A program made the position numbers and the translations under genes. From Byssothecium circinans (Eukaryota; Ascomycota; Dothideomycetes; Pleosporales; Massarinaceae), in assembly GCA_010015675.1 (NCBI GenBank), contig ML977079.1:1-21717 (forward strand): 21,717 bases of DNA, written 5' to 3'. The notes under the pieces are model-generated. The model ran no database searches. It saw only the letters and a list, made by a program, of their open reading frames with translations, and was not told the DNA's origin. How positions within the stretch are numbered: position 1 is the stretch's first letter; each line of letters starts with the position of its first letter. Below, one piece after another: positions 8,042 through 18,462 of this stretch.

Positions 8042-8756
8042 TCAGCGTTGGCAGTTGGTACGAAAGAGTAAATCGATGAACCACCCCGCAAGGGTTCGAC
8101 CAGCACATTTCGCCCTGTTTAGCCGGTACATATGCCCTGCGTTCGAGCAGATCTTACTTCTGAATGCTTTACTCCTTCCATGATAGGTCATAAAGCCGGA
8201 GAAAATGTAGCTAGGCGGCACGGTAACTTGCAGGATCACGAAGCGGAAGGGAAGATACACGTGCGTCACGGCGATTCGTAGATTCATGAAGTCGAAGGGA
8301 TTGTTCCCGTGCCACATGGTAACTCGCAGGGTCATGGTGTCAAAGAAATTATTCCCGTGCGGCGTGGTAAACTTTCAGGATCTCTACTACGTAGCAGGTC
8401 CCGAGGCCCTGCCACTGCTTCGGGAAGCGTACAGTCAAGCTTGTACGCGTGTCTTTGTAAGTGTTCCCTGATACCTTCACGTTGGCGGTGACTAATGACG
8501 GCACATAGATACGGCTACCAGCGCCACTAGCTGGGGCCACTTTGGACCAGAAGCAGGGTGGTGGGGAGTTGGATGTCGAGGTCAAGAGTGTACCTAGGTA
8601 GATAACAACACCAAACAGAATCAGGCTGAATGTGTAAGCCATCAAATCAAGCTCGATAGAACTAGAAGTGTTTGTTGCAAGATTAAGCATGGCGCTAGGA
8701 ATAGCGTAGAAATCGATAGTGATAAGCGTCCCTACGATCAAAACACACTGGACCAA
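8042..8756 (-). pseudogene. Orphan membrane-protein-like fragment with 16-residue repeats
   Basis: A minus-strand frame from 8756 to 8349 lacks an ATG at its head and begins just after a stop (TGA at 8759-8757). It has two hydrophobic segments (VLIVGTLITIDFYAIPSAM and LMAYTFSLILFGVVIYLGT), then a Ser/Pro linker (TSTSNSPPPCFWSK), then units with alternating hydrophobic residues (TANVKV, TSLTVRF, VEILKV). After a frameshift around 8349 the repeats continue in the frame 8335-8042 as FMNLRIAVTHVYLPF and VILQVTVPPSY, each 16 residues and encoded by 48-bp DNA repeats. I recognise no family. It overlaps the promoter of the dead MFS gene and abuts the hydrolase promoter. The likeliest reading is a decayed gene that lost its 5' end; chance coding is possible. 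Confidence 0.35.
8215..8390. repeat. 48-bp tandem repeats, about 3.6 copies
   Basis: Three full 48-bp units lie end to end (8215-8262, 8263-8310, 8311-8358), and a fourth begins at 8359 (GCGGCGTGGTAA) and fades after about 30 bp. The unit begins GCGGCACGGTAACTTGCAGG in copy 1. Copies 2 and 3 agree at 33 of 48 positions, and most differences are transitions. The length is a multiple of three, so the array encodes 16-residue units on the minus strand (for example LRVTMWHGNNPF and LRIAVTHVYLPF). More degenerate echoes seem to continue to about 8500. Confidence 0.75.
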
Positions 8757-8912
8757 TCACTGTGATTGGGTCCCAACGCAGTGGATGCGGCGCAGCTCCA
8801 CAACCAAGGCATATTTTGCGAGCTGCACGCTGCTTGCTCCTACTATTCCTTCTCTAACCTTCCCTCTCGCAACTGCTTGCTTCTTTATCCCCGTTCCAAC
8901 CTCTCCGTCTCA

Positions 8913-10210
8913 ATGAAAAACCTTCTCGACCCCTTGTCCCAAGCTGCCCTCCTGTGGAACGGACTCTTCGGAAATACCTCCTCTGAAGCCATGAATTCAT
9001 TGAGCGGGATTTCGTCTTACGGTGCGCTGAATACATCTGGCATTTCTAGCCCGGCGTTCTCGTATTCTGCCGGCGGAAATGCTGTGTGCGTCTCAGGAAT
9101 CGTCAACGTTCCAGTGGTCGCTACAACTGTCGAAGTGCTCTACAAGGGTCCAGCGAACAACTACGAACTGACTGAGTTCATCTCCAACTTTCTCCGCAGA
9201 GATAGCGATACCTTTGCTACGAGTATTGGGGGCACCAACACAGTCTCCGACACTTTCGCCATCTACTCAAAGCTTTGCGTTCCCGCAGATCCCAAAAGCA
9301 CGAAGAACCTCACCTCCATTCATGTCCTTGCTCACGGTGGGACTCTTACACACACATACTGGGACTTTGCTCCTGGTTATAGCTATGTAGATGCAGCTGC
9401 CGTCAAAGGTTACGCTACATTTTCTTACGATCGACTTGGAACTGGAAAATCGGACCATCCGGACCCCTGGCAGGTCGTGCAAGTGCCGTTGCAGGTCGAA
9501 CTTGCGCATGCCCTTGTCCAAAAGGTGAGAAATGGAAAGATTGGTGGCATGGCTTTCCAAAAAGTTGTGGGCGTCGGGCACTCGCTGGGCGCAGCGCTCA
9601 CGCAAGGAGTCTCTAGACTGCACCCTGATGACTTGGACGCCGTCGCTCTCACCGGTCACTCTGCATTTTTCGAGGGATCCGGAACTGGCTTCGCGGCTGC
9701 GGCGCAACAAATTTCAAACACCCTTCCAGACCGACCTGAATTGAAGGAACTCCCCAACGGCTATTTTACCCTTGGACCAGTCCTACAGGCACTGCATTTT
9801 GCTTTTTTCTATTATCCGCATTTTGATACCAAGAGTAAGACACTATTCCTTAAAGAGACCCTCATACTAACTGAATAACAGTCTTCACGAAAGAGTTTGA
9901 AGCCCGTCATTCGAACGCGATTGGCGAAACGCTGACGCTTGGAGGCATCTATTTGCCAACAAACTTCACCAAGCCCGTGCAGATATTGAACGGGCAACAA
10001 GATTGGTTCTATTGTCAGGGCAACTGTCTTGCAGGAGAAGGGGATGTGACAGCCGATGCGCTTGCTCTCTTCTACCCCGACAGAGATGCCTCTAAATCGC
10101 AGGCCATTACGATCCCAAACATGGGACACAATATCAACCTGCACTATGGTCGATTGGAAGCGTTTGAGAAGATTCTGAATTTCATATCGGAAGCAGGTAT
10201 TAAGCCTTGA
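8913..10210 (+). CDS. Alpha/beta hydrolase (serine esterase/lipase-like)
   Basis: Two exons (8913-9834, 9882-10210) are joined by a 47-bp intron with GTAAGA, a perfect CTAAC branch motif and ACAG, giving 416 aa. ATG 8913 is the first in-frame Met; the frame is open upstream to 8766 but without an ATG. The fold is shown by an oxyanion-type HGGTLTHTYWDFA motif, the strand-turn GYATFSYDRLGTGKSD, and the nucleophile elbow GVGHSLGAAL with Ser224. The acid is probably Asp348 (LNGQQDWFYC) and the His is His390 (NMGHNINLHY). Paired cysteines after the acid (YCQGNC) and several N-x-S/T sites hint at an extracytoplasmic protein, but the N-terminus (MKNLLDPLSQAALLWNGLF) is not a clear signal peptide. 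The family hydrolyses esters, amides or lactones; substrate unknown. The gene is intact. The next gene downstream is far away and on the other strand, so no operon-like grouping is implied. Confidence 0.88.
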
Positions 10211-11569
10211 TGGCTATCGACGCTGACTGGTCGGACGAAGGAGGGGTCCGTTGGAAAAATCGTTGGAGGTCTGTTGGTTCTCTAGCGCAATCGAGAGCTT
10301 GCTAGCTGCAAGTGGGCATCCATTAGGACCAGGCTCCAATACTGCTGTATCACCTTTCTTCCGCCTGGCTGTATGAGATAATGTAGCTGCATTGAATCAA
10401 ATTCCTGAAGCAGGCAACCACAAGCCATTCACTATGCATGCACTGAGCCTGATACATACTTTCTGCGTCTCAAAAGAGTCCTCACCAATATGGTAAGCCT
10501 AGAAAAAAATTGCGGAACAGCTTTAACTCCTTGGCAGGTTCTTTTGTTTAAGTAGAACTTGAGCTGAACGTTCTTGTCACGATAGCTTTACTGATGCTTC
10601 TCTGGCGCTGAAGTGGGCTCGGACCGTGGTTCTCATCCTGGCAAAATAGGGCGTCGAGATTGCTATCAAGGCGCTCAATACAGGAGAACGGGTCATCCGG
10701 TACAGCCACTTTTTGGGGGTTTTTAGGTAGGTCGTAGCAAGGCGATACCAAGGCGAGGAGTGATATTTAGAGCACGCGTGAATTGGACAAGAAGAACAAC
10801 ATTTCGGTAAGACTTGGCATTAGAGTGGGGCTAATCATTAAATGTCTCATGTAAGGTCCTAGCATGTTCTATCAGTTGTGACAGGACGTTGTGAATGTCT
10901 GAGTTCACGTGACCTCACGCGATTTTGCCTGCTTCAGGCTAGAACTGGAAAAGCAAAAGGTGCACTCCACCTGGTACCAACAACACGCAGTTCAGAGTCT
11001 TTTCCTGCAGCAAAACCCCAATTGCCGCCGATCAACCCAACCTGTATTAGGGGATCTCGTCAGCGTGCTAGCTTGTTTGGCTCTCACAATAGACCGAAAG
11101 ATATGGAACACCGTGAATGTCCTTCCCCGGCTGCGTAGTCGGGAACGAATTTCCTAATATAACTAACATGACATGCGTTGGTGTCATTCGAGGGTGTTGG
11201 GAAGAGAAGTTGATATGTGCAGCATGTGCGCTGACGGATATGCCCGATTACTGCCGCGCCATACCCACGCCTCTGCCAGGCCTGTTCCGTCTTTACGTCA
11301 TCAGTTTCTACGTCAGAAGCCTGAGACACCACCCAGCCTATAGAGGGAGCGACCCTTGGGTTACAAGTCTACATAGACTATCCGTCACGCTGATTAACGC
11401 CTTTACATCGCACACCCAAGGTTCCCAATTTTTCGGTCAATCACGAGTAAGCATAGTTGAGCGTGGCCGATGTTTGAGTCCCTGCGTACTTAAAAAATCA
11501 TAGGCGCTTTTCACATCTGTGGTCTTGCATTTTAGCTACCATGATTGACCTAGCATCAACAAGTCACCA
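10211..11569. other. Intergenic, no gene seen
   Basis: About 1.4 kb between the hydrolase and the convergent phosphotransferase. Several short open frames exist on both strands (for example around 10548-10751 minus and 11117-11503 plus), but none has an ATG in good context together with splice sites or a known motif. A CACGTG core appears near 10906 (TTCACGTGACC). Composition is ordinary, unlike the AT-rich block. Confidence 0.5.
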
Positions 11570-12783
11570 TTACTCGAAGAGTTCAAATATACTTGAGTAG
11601 AAACCAATCCTGCCGTCGAGATACAACCAGGCTGCGGAAGCCTGGTTCTGGGTGTTCCAATCGCTAAGTGCCATGGAGAGTTTATTGTCAAGCCGCTGCC
11701 CCCGCTCCACCCCCCTGATCACTTCAATGTACCTCATCCGGTCAGCCAATTTTTGTCGGTCCGACTCTTCCTCACGATAAAACGGTCCGTCCATCACAGG
11801 CGGTACAATGGACAAATCTTTGATAAATTCGACCATTTCCCAGGGAGCAACAATCGCGTTTTCCCAGTCGATCACACTCCGAATATGGTAGTCAGAGTCC
11901 ACAAGAATGTTGCTTGTATATAGGTCAGTGTGAATGATCGGGAAGGGGCCTTCCTGAAAGCGATGATGTTGCGCGAAGTTCAAAAGTTTTGACGGGAAGT
12001 CTTTGATGGATTCCAGAATCTCGCCAACAACCGCAGAGGGTGTCCTTTCTCGAATGAAACTCTCACTGTAAGGAAACTTCGTCCCTTTCGCCCAGGCCTC
12101 GAAGAAATCCGCTGCTGAATCGAATGGGCCTCCAACGCCAGGTATAGGGCCAACAGAGTAGGTTCCATCGGAGAGTTTGACAACGCTTCCAATCCTCGGA
12201 AAACGTACTGATGCCATTTCGACCTTATTTTATTAGCTTGATTCCATATCAATTATCTGCTACATACCTGTATTCTAGCCATTGCGGCATAGAATTGGTC
12301 CTTAAAACGGAGAGGGATTTTACCCCTATGAACAGGCCATCCCCCGAACGCATCCATAGCTGTGTCTGCTGGAATGAACTCCATAATCATAAAAGCTACA
12401 CCGACGGTATTGTCATAGCTAGGCTCGTATGCAATTATCTCTGGAACCGGTATCGCTGATCGTTCCCGAATGACTTGGATCGTGTGGACCTCTTGTAGCA
12501 GACGTTGACATGACTCTGCGGTAGCTTTGTGTAGTTGTAGTCGTGCCACCCAACTAGTTCCATCGTGAAAGTCAAGCCGCCGGACTATATGTAGCCCGCC
12601 CATATTATACTCGGAAGAGAGCTGACAACCGACTTCGCTATCATGGTTCGTATGTGCACGCTTTATACCGATCGCATATTCCTGAAGAGCCTTCCAATCA
12701 ATGGGAGGCAGTGAGCGCTCGGCGTTGATGTCGTTTTTCCAATTCAATGGCGTAATAGTTCTGGGGACACGTTGAGAGGCCAT
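11570..12783 (-). CDS. APH-family phosphotransferase (protein-kinase-like fold)
   Basis: Two exons (12783-12268 and 12223-11570) with a 44-bp intron (GTATGT...AATAAG, phase 0) give 389 aa. ATG 12783 (MASQRVPRT) is the first Met in the frame. The N-lobe includes YNMGGLHIVRRLDF and SWVARLQL. The hinge region reads VAFMIMEFIPADT. The catalytic loop is HTDLYTSN, with Asp272 as probable base and Asn277 as metal ligand, followed by the metal-binding Asp291 in SVIDWENA, the family's DFG equivalent. This is the PF01636-type aminoglycoside/choline-kinase-like family, which is greatly expanded in filamentous fungi. Most fungal members have no known substrate, so antibiotic resistance should not be assumed. 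The protein should be cytosolic, since no signal peptide or membrane span is seen. Length and key residues look normal. Confidence 0.9.
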
Positions 12784-12871
12784 AACGGGAACACAAAACG
12801 CTCCATGAGTGAAGGTTGGTTGCAAGGCAACCGGATTTTATCCGCACCGACACTGCGCCGAAAGGAACCCC

Positions 12872-12881
12872 ATTATATAAT
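12872..12881 (-). promoter_or_regulatory. TATA-like element of the phosphotransferase gene
   Basis: ATTATATAAT is palindromic and lies about 90 bp upstream of the minus-strand ATG at 12783, a plausible TATA position. The rest of 12784-14025 is the divergent promoter shared with the DUF6536 gene. I see no gene in it. Confidence 0.4.
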
Positions 12882-13283
12882 CATGTTTCACAATACGCTA
12901 GTTCACATGGAAACATGAGCTCTTCCCGCTGCAACGATGAGATAGCTGGCGTTTGGTGGTTGTTGCGTGAGAATGTTGGTATCGTCAGGTCCTCGCGGTT
13001 TGGGTTCGCAGGCACTACTCGGGGGGAAATTGGAGTCACGTGGAAACTGCATCCTTTGCGAACCAATAAGGGCCTACGCATCAATCAAATGAATTCGAGC
13101 GCTGGTGGCAAAAAAAACGTGATTCCAATTCCACCCGTGCGCGTGAGTACCTATGCAAGCAACTTTGTTATGTAAACACACTACGCTCTAGGTCACCAAA
13201 ACTCCATTCCCCCGAAGTGGGCCCGTCCTCAAAGCTATTGAGTTGGTCGTGATAGAATGCTGCGGTGTGAACGCACACGCGCT

Positions 13284-13293
13284 ATCACGTGAT
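13284..13293. promoter_or_regulatory. ATCACGTGAT palindrome (E-box type) in the divergent promoter
   Basis: A perfect 10-bp palindrome containing the CACGTG core, in the 1.2-kb interval between the divergent phosphotransferase and DUF6536 genes. A second CACGTG is at 13037-13042. Extended CACGTG sites are bound by Cbf1-like bHLH proteins in fungi. Function here is inferred from sequence and position only. Confidence 0.45.
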
Positions 13294-14025
13294 CGTTAAA
13301 CGGCCTGCAGGCGCCTGCTTCGGGCTAGGCTTGGAGAGGTAAAATGCGGGGGCAAGGAATCCATTCTGTCATTGTATATCGTCCTTCCTTCCCACTCCCC
13401 ATGTCAGCGCCTTTCCGAGCGAAAGCCTAGTTTTGTTGCCTTTAACGTGGAGTTGCGTATATCTTTCCGCTGTCATTTCCGTGGCTGCGATGTTTCGTAC
13501 TCCGACGCCGCATCCTTGTCCAATCGCGCAGCCTTCGTTGCTGAGACCATGTTCTATACAGCACGAGATGCAAATTCGTTTCGAAATTTCGAGGATTTTG
13601 TTTTCTAGGATTGGCCACTGCTGTTGACGCCATGGTTAGATGTCCAGGAATCCTTCAGCGCAAATACGCTCTCTAATGATGGCAAGATTGGCCCCTGCTG
13701 CAAGCCAAATACTCCGCCCCCATACTCACCAAGCGGTTGAATATCACCTTGCATGAAGGAAGCATATCCTGGTTTTAGAATTCGTCGTTCCGAAACATCG
13801 AGGTTCTGATTGGATAGCAGCCTGAGGCGGTGCTATTCTGCCAGCATGGGACGCCTGATGGAAGCTGAACTTGGTATCAGGCGTCGCCCCTCGCGGGTGT
13901 TTGAGTCTCTTCCCACTTTTGTCTTGCTTTTTGTATGCTGTATCCTGATTTAAAGCCGCGGTCTTTGTTGACGCGCATCCACAGCAGTGAAGAGGACGAC
14001 AGAGGCTGCAAAGTTTTCAACAATC

Positions 14026-16807
14026 ATGCCGACGCGCTACGATTACAATAAGCTGCCCCCCAACCGAAATTCCCAAGACATCGCCGAGTATGTCGACATA
14101 GTGTTACCGACTGGCAACTCCAACCGTTCGGCGAATCCAGAGCCTCCGCTGCATCAACATCCATCAGTCTCGTCACTTTCAAATTACGCCGCGCCGTCAC
14201 AGTGCGAAGATTCAGATCTACGTAGTCTCAACAGCTTTGAGACGTGCAATTCTCCCAGCAGCAGTATTGAGAAGATAAAGAGCGGATGGGAGAAGAGCCT
14301 GAATCGGATCCGACGCAAGGCGCTCCCAGGCTATTCGCAAAGCTCCATAGGTCGGCATCCAGCTGCAGAGATCGAACCCTCTCGAATTGGGCGCGGAGTC
14401 TGGCATGATCAGTTTTTAGTGGATCGCTCACTAAGGGGCATGGCTCTGCTCATGTCGCTTTTCGCCTTCGCCATGGTCATCGTGCTCTGCACTAATGCCA
14501 AGGCTTTCGGTGAGAGGGCCAACCGATTCTCCTCATCCATTGGCGGCAAGACGAGGAGTTGCAAGGCGGTAACGCACGAGAATACGGTCCTCTTGTTAGT
14601 GGTGAACGTAGGCGCGACATTTGTGCTCGGTATGAGCAACACATATCAACAACTTGTTACCTCATTACAAATCGGAGACATCAAATTAATGCTCGAAAAG
14701 TTTGGGGATTCAAGAGTGGGAACCAATTCGCCGTTCAACATCAATCACAAAAGTCAATACAGAAAGAAGTCTTGGGCGGCGTGGATTCTTCTTGTCTGCA
14801 CGTCGATTCCTATTCACTTCCTAGCCAACTCGTTAATGGGACCGTCGTACGTTGTCGAGCCGCCACGAACTGTTGAATACAATGTTACCAGTTTTCAAGA
14901 ACTTCAATGGGCTAAACCGAACATATATAGAAAGAAGAGGACAACATCATTCGTTTGCTGGAGTGCGCTGAGGACCGGACACGCTTACTTTGGAGAGTCG
15001 ACGCTCATTCTGCAACAAGATGTGCATACTCCTATCGGTGATCCTTCCAATGGTGTGGTCTTTACAAAAATCGTCGTCAACTACGCGAAGGAAAACTGTT
15101 CCGATCAAGCGAACACAACCGACGTCACTCAACTGGAGGCCTCTCTTGTCAATATGGATCCCGCTCGTATCAAATTCAAAGAGGGTAAATGCGCAATGAG
15201 CGATTCTGTATACTGTGAATTGCAGGATCCGGAACCCACCAAATGTCGCTTAAATATCAGAATGAACGCGGCGTTCATCCTCACAGCCGCTTTATTGGTC
15301 AAAGCCGTATACATGGTCGCGGTAAATGTGCATGCGCGAGGTCACTTGAAGAAGCAGTTGTTGACATTCGGAGATGTCATTGTTGCTTCTGCTTCAAATC
15401 TCGAGCTTCGAGTACAGGGGTGAGATGAGTGTGGCCATGCCCTCAAGAAATATGCTGATGAAGAACAGCGAGTGCATGGTCAACGCAAATGAATCCTATC
15501 GTCGACGCAACACGCATGTCTGTCATAAACACTGCAAGAGCAAAGAAGACTCTAAGACTGGAGACGAAATAGGACATTGTCAGAAGTGCAACAAATACAA
15601 CTCAACCAACAAGTTCCACAACCAACCACAACCAACTATTGCAACGAAGATCAAGCGCAGCTTCATCTCTAATCTCGGCACTACGGCTTTAGTACAGATG
15701 TGCATTATGATGTTTGTGAGCTTTGTTTTGCTCTCAGCGTCACTTATTATAGCAGTACCGTAAGTGTTGCCAACTGCTTCAACGACAGGATTCGCTAATA
15801 TACATGCATATAGTCTCGGAGCGAATGCCCAAGAAGAGTCGCACGACTGCGCTAGACTCTCGGCCGGTTACGATAGGAATCCCGTCAGCATGCCCTCTAA
15901 TACTAGATGCATGATGACCGGGACTCAGCGATTCGAAGAAGACACGGGCGGCTGGGGTGGTTTCAACAGATCAGTTCCTATCGCAAAGCTTCCTCCCAAT
16001 CAACTGACCAACGAGCTTGTCTCTTTCTGCATGTAGGTTTAAAGAAGCACAGTGACTGACTCTTAGCTTACCGTCGCAGATCCAACGGAGCTCAATTCAT
16101 CTACTCGTTATTATACATCTTACTAATCTACAACCTGACTTTGGTCAGCCAGGAGTACCATTGGGGCAAGCTGGAGCATAAGAGGAAGCGTCTTCGCTGC
16201 ACCATTGTCAAAGGAGAAAGCTTCGAGCAAGATTACCTCCTACAACTGCCCAAGAAGATTTTGTTTCCGGTCATGGTTTATTCCATCGTTACTCACTGGG
16301 TGCTTGGTGAAGCGTTGCAGACGCAGGAAGCGATCTGGATGGACAAGTCTGCTGATCGCCATGTTGAACACTCGATGTACATTGTGAGATAACCTCTAAT
16401 CTTCCCCGTCATGTGCTCCCCACTGACGAATACAGATCTCTTTCGCAGCATATCCCTTGTGGTGCGCGACCGTTATGATCCTCACCATGACCAGCGTGTG
16501 TTGGTGGGCGTTCACATATCGACGCGAGGGCTTCATTCCACAGATGTTCGGCAGTATACGTGTGCTTTGTGCGGCGACGAGTCAGCTGGATGACTTCCCG
16601 TCGACCGGGGTGCAGTGGGGAGATCTGGGAATGGGGAAGCGGTTTCGGCATGCGGGGATCTCGGCAGAGGACGTGCAGAAGATTGTGCCATATGAGGTAT
16701 ATGCAGGAACTGGGGAGATGAGTCAAGGAAAGCGAAAGAAGCAGTTTGGAAGAGGAAGACGTGCCATTTCTGAGGCAGGGCAGAACAAGGGGTTGAGTGG
16801 GAATTGA
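14026..16807 (+). CDS. DUF6536-type polytopic membrane protein
   Basis: Five exons (14026-15419, 15469-15759, 15814-16032, 16080-16383, 16436-16807) with introns of 49, 54, 47 and 52 bp encode 859 aa. ATG 14026 (MPTRYDYNKL) is the first Met. A disordered cytoplasmic N-terminus (1-135) precedes TM1 (138-158), TM2 (about 186-208, ending LGMSNTYQQLV as in DUF6536) and TM3 (251-271, ILLVCTSIPIHFLANSL). A large, probably external loop follows, rich in Cys and N-x-S/T sites. Then come TM4 (413-435), TM5 (538-560), TM6 (about 641-660), TM7 (696-714, after YLLQLPKK) and TM8 (737-760). The family is fungus-specific and has no established function; it is probably at the plasma membrane or an endomembrane. 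Unusual is the TM4-TM5 loop, with a C-x3-C-x14-C-x2-C pattern at Cys483, 487, 502 and 505 plus His residues, which could bind a metal. The tail is basic (GKRKKQFGRGRR). Confidence 0.85.
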
Positions 16808-18169
16808 GTGAATTGCGGAAAAGTATCCGGCGATTCCAACGAAGCCGCGACAACATGGGGAATACACCTGGTCCTGCCATCGAGAAGCGGGATATGCTGT
16901 CTCATAAGGCAGCAGATAGATCCGAGCGCTTGATTCTAGGGTCGAGGACCCCATTCTCATAATGGTAACCACCTGTAGTGAGAGAAATGCGCCGCTTGAA
17001 GATGTGAAGAAGAGTCATAGCCCATGATACCCATAGATTTTTCACTTGATCTAGAATTCAAATCCGCGCACCAGGGTGCTTACACCTTAGGGCTGAGGCG
17101 TGCTGACAAACTTCGTATCTTGACCTGTACCGCAAGGTGTGAGCTGTCGAGCGCTCTTGTTCGTATAAAAAGTTATGGTTGGACATCGCTCACGCACTTC
17201 AGCTTCGCATTAGTAAAGACGCCTGACCAATCATCCTTCCCAACGATGACGACCTTCATCCACCATAGGCGTCAGCTCAGAATTCGCGGGGTCGGAATCG
17301 GAATTCAGCCATACGGAGTAGATCTGCTACGGGATAGTATGCCTCAGCTGCGCTAGCGATATCAGCCCGTGTCCTCGCTACCATTGTAAAGACTCTGCGC
17401 CCTACATGAGACTGCGCGAGTGGGAACTGCAAGCGCATCCCGGATAAGAGAAAACCCATGCCGGAAAAGCCAGCTTTCGAAACTGCACTATAAGAAAAAT
17501 CGTGATACGGTTCCGTCCAACTGCGTACTTTGCCGCAGCGACTACCCGTGGAGGACCAGCGAAAAAATTTTCTCCCTCACCTGCGATGGCGGACATTGGC
17601 AGTGCATGGCGTTTGGACTGATATATATGGAGGTTTTCCAGTGTATGATATAGGGTGAAACTCTCTACGTGTATACCTCCCTTACACTGATGGGATGAAT
17701 AATAGTATCTCCGCCCCAGCCTCAAACTTCCTTACGCGATCGAGCCGGGCCGCTAGCCAGTCTTCTCCACTCTTGCCAAGTCAGAAGCATCCAACATGTG
17801 AAGAAGCTTGCATTGCGGGTAAATTGGCAATCTGTGGCGCTTTACGGTAGATGGTCTATTTCCTGGATGAGTCGACGTGTTGGTTCACTGATGGTTCTGC
17901 ATTGTTTGTGAGTGAAGCTCTCATTGCTGTATACCATGTAGCTAATGGGGATGTCATTGGCTGGGATGACGAATGCTAGCGTAGATTAACCGTGCGCCAC
18001 GCCCTTTGGATGTCTCCGCCTGCAACTCTGCCGTCAGTCAACGGTTAGCGTGACCGCAAGGTGAACGCCATGTTGACTAGGGCTCCATTACCATCCTAGT
18101 TTGACCTCATGCACGTCGACGCACGTTACCAGCTCAAGCTCAAGCCTTGGGATGACTCAAGCATGGCTG
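16808..18169. other. Intergenic, no gene seen
   Basis: About 1.4 kb of ordinary composition downstream of the DUF6536 gene and upstream of the arrestin-like gene. The open frames present (for example 17402-17725 minus) lack motifs, good starts and introns. Part of it is presumably promoter of the arrestin-like gene. Confidence 0.5.
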
Positions 18170-18175
18170 TATAAG
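18170..18175 (+). promoter_or_regulatory. Candidate TATA box of the arrestin-like gene
   Basis: TATAAG within GCTGTATAAGACAG, followed about 30 bp later by a pyrimidine-rich stretch (CCCTTCTTCCTTTTC) suited to transcription initiation. It implies a leader of over 200 nt before the chosen ATG at 18463. Confidence 0.4.
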
Positions 18176-18462
18176 ACAGCGAGGAGCGCGCTGTCCCTTC
18201 TTCCTTTTCAATCCAGTGACTTCCGACCCGCAGTAAGGTCCTTTCATATGGTCTTTCTTTTCTCAATCGCGAGGCAGAGCGATATTACGAGGCTTCTCCG
18301 CATTCGACGAAGTGCTTGCCGTTCCCCACGTCACACACGTGCAACGCCGGAGAACCACATTCTTTGTCTGTTTTCGCGGCGCGGGCGGAAAGGGGCACGG
18401 CTGTTCAAACATTCCACGACATGCCTCCGAGGTCGTCGCGCGTCTCTGCACACTCAGGCGGC

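Noticed and set aside
9267..9710. Minus-strand open frame of 147 codons
   Set aside because: It lies wholly inside the hydrolase exon, is read antisense and has no motif, so it is a coding shadow.
10909..11503. Two plus-strand frames starting with GTG
   Set aside because: There is no ATG, motif or intron. Fungal nuclear genes do not normally start at GTG.
15420..15447. 28-bp intron (GTGAGA...CAAG), or a one-base frameshift, at the end of DUF6536 exon 1
   Set aside because: A 49-bp intron ending at 15468 uses the same donor, has a GCTGATG branch-like motif and restores the frame (RVQGECMVNA). No lesion is needed.
16409..16972. Minus-strand 187-codon open frame
   Set aside because: It is antisense to the last exon of the DUF6536 gene, which continues the family pattern. 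The antisense frame has no recognisable domain.
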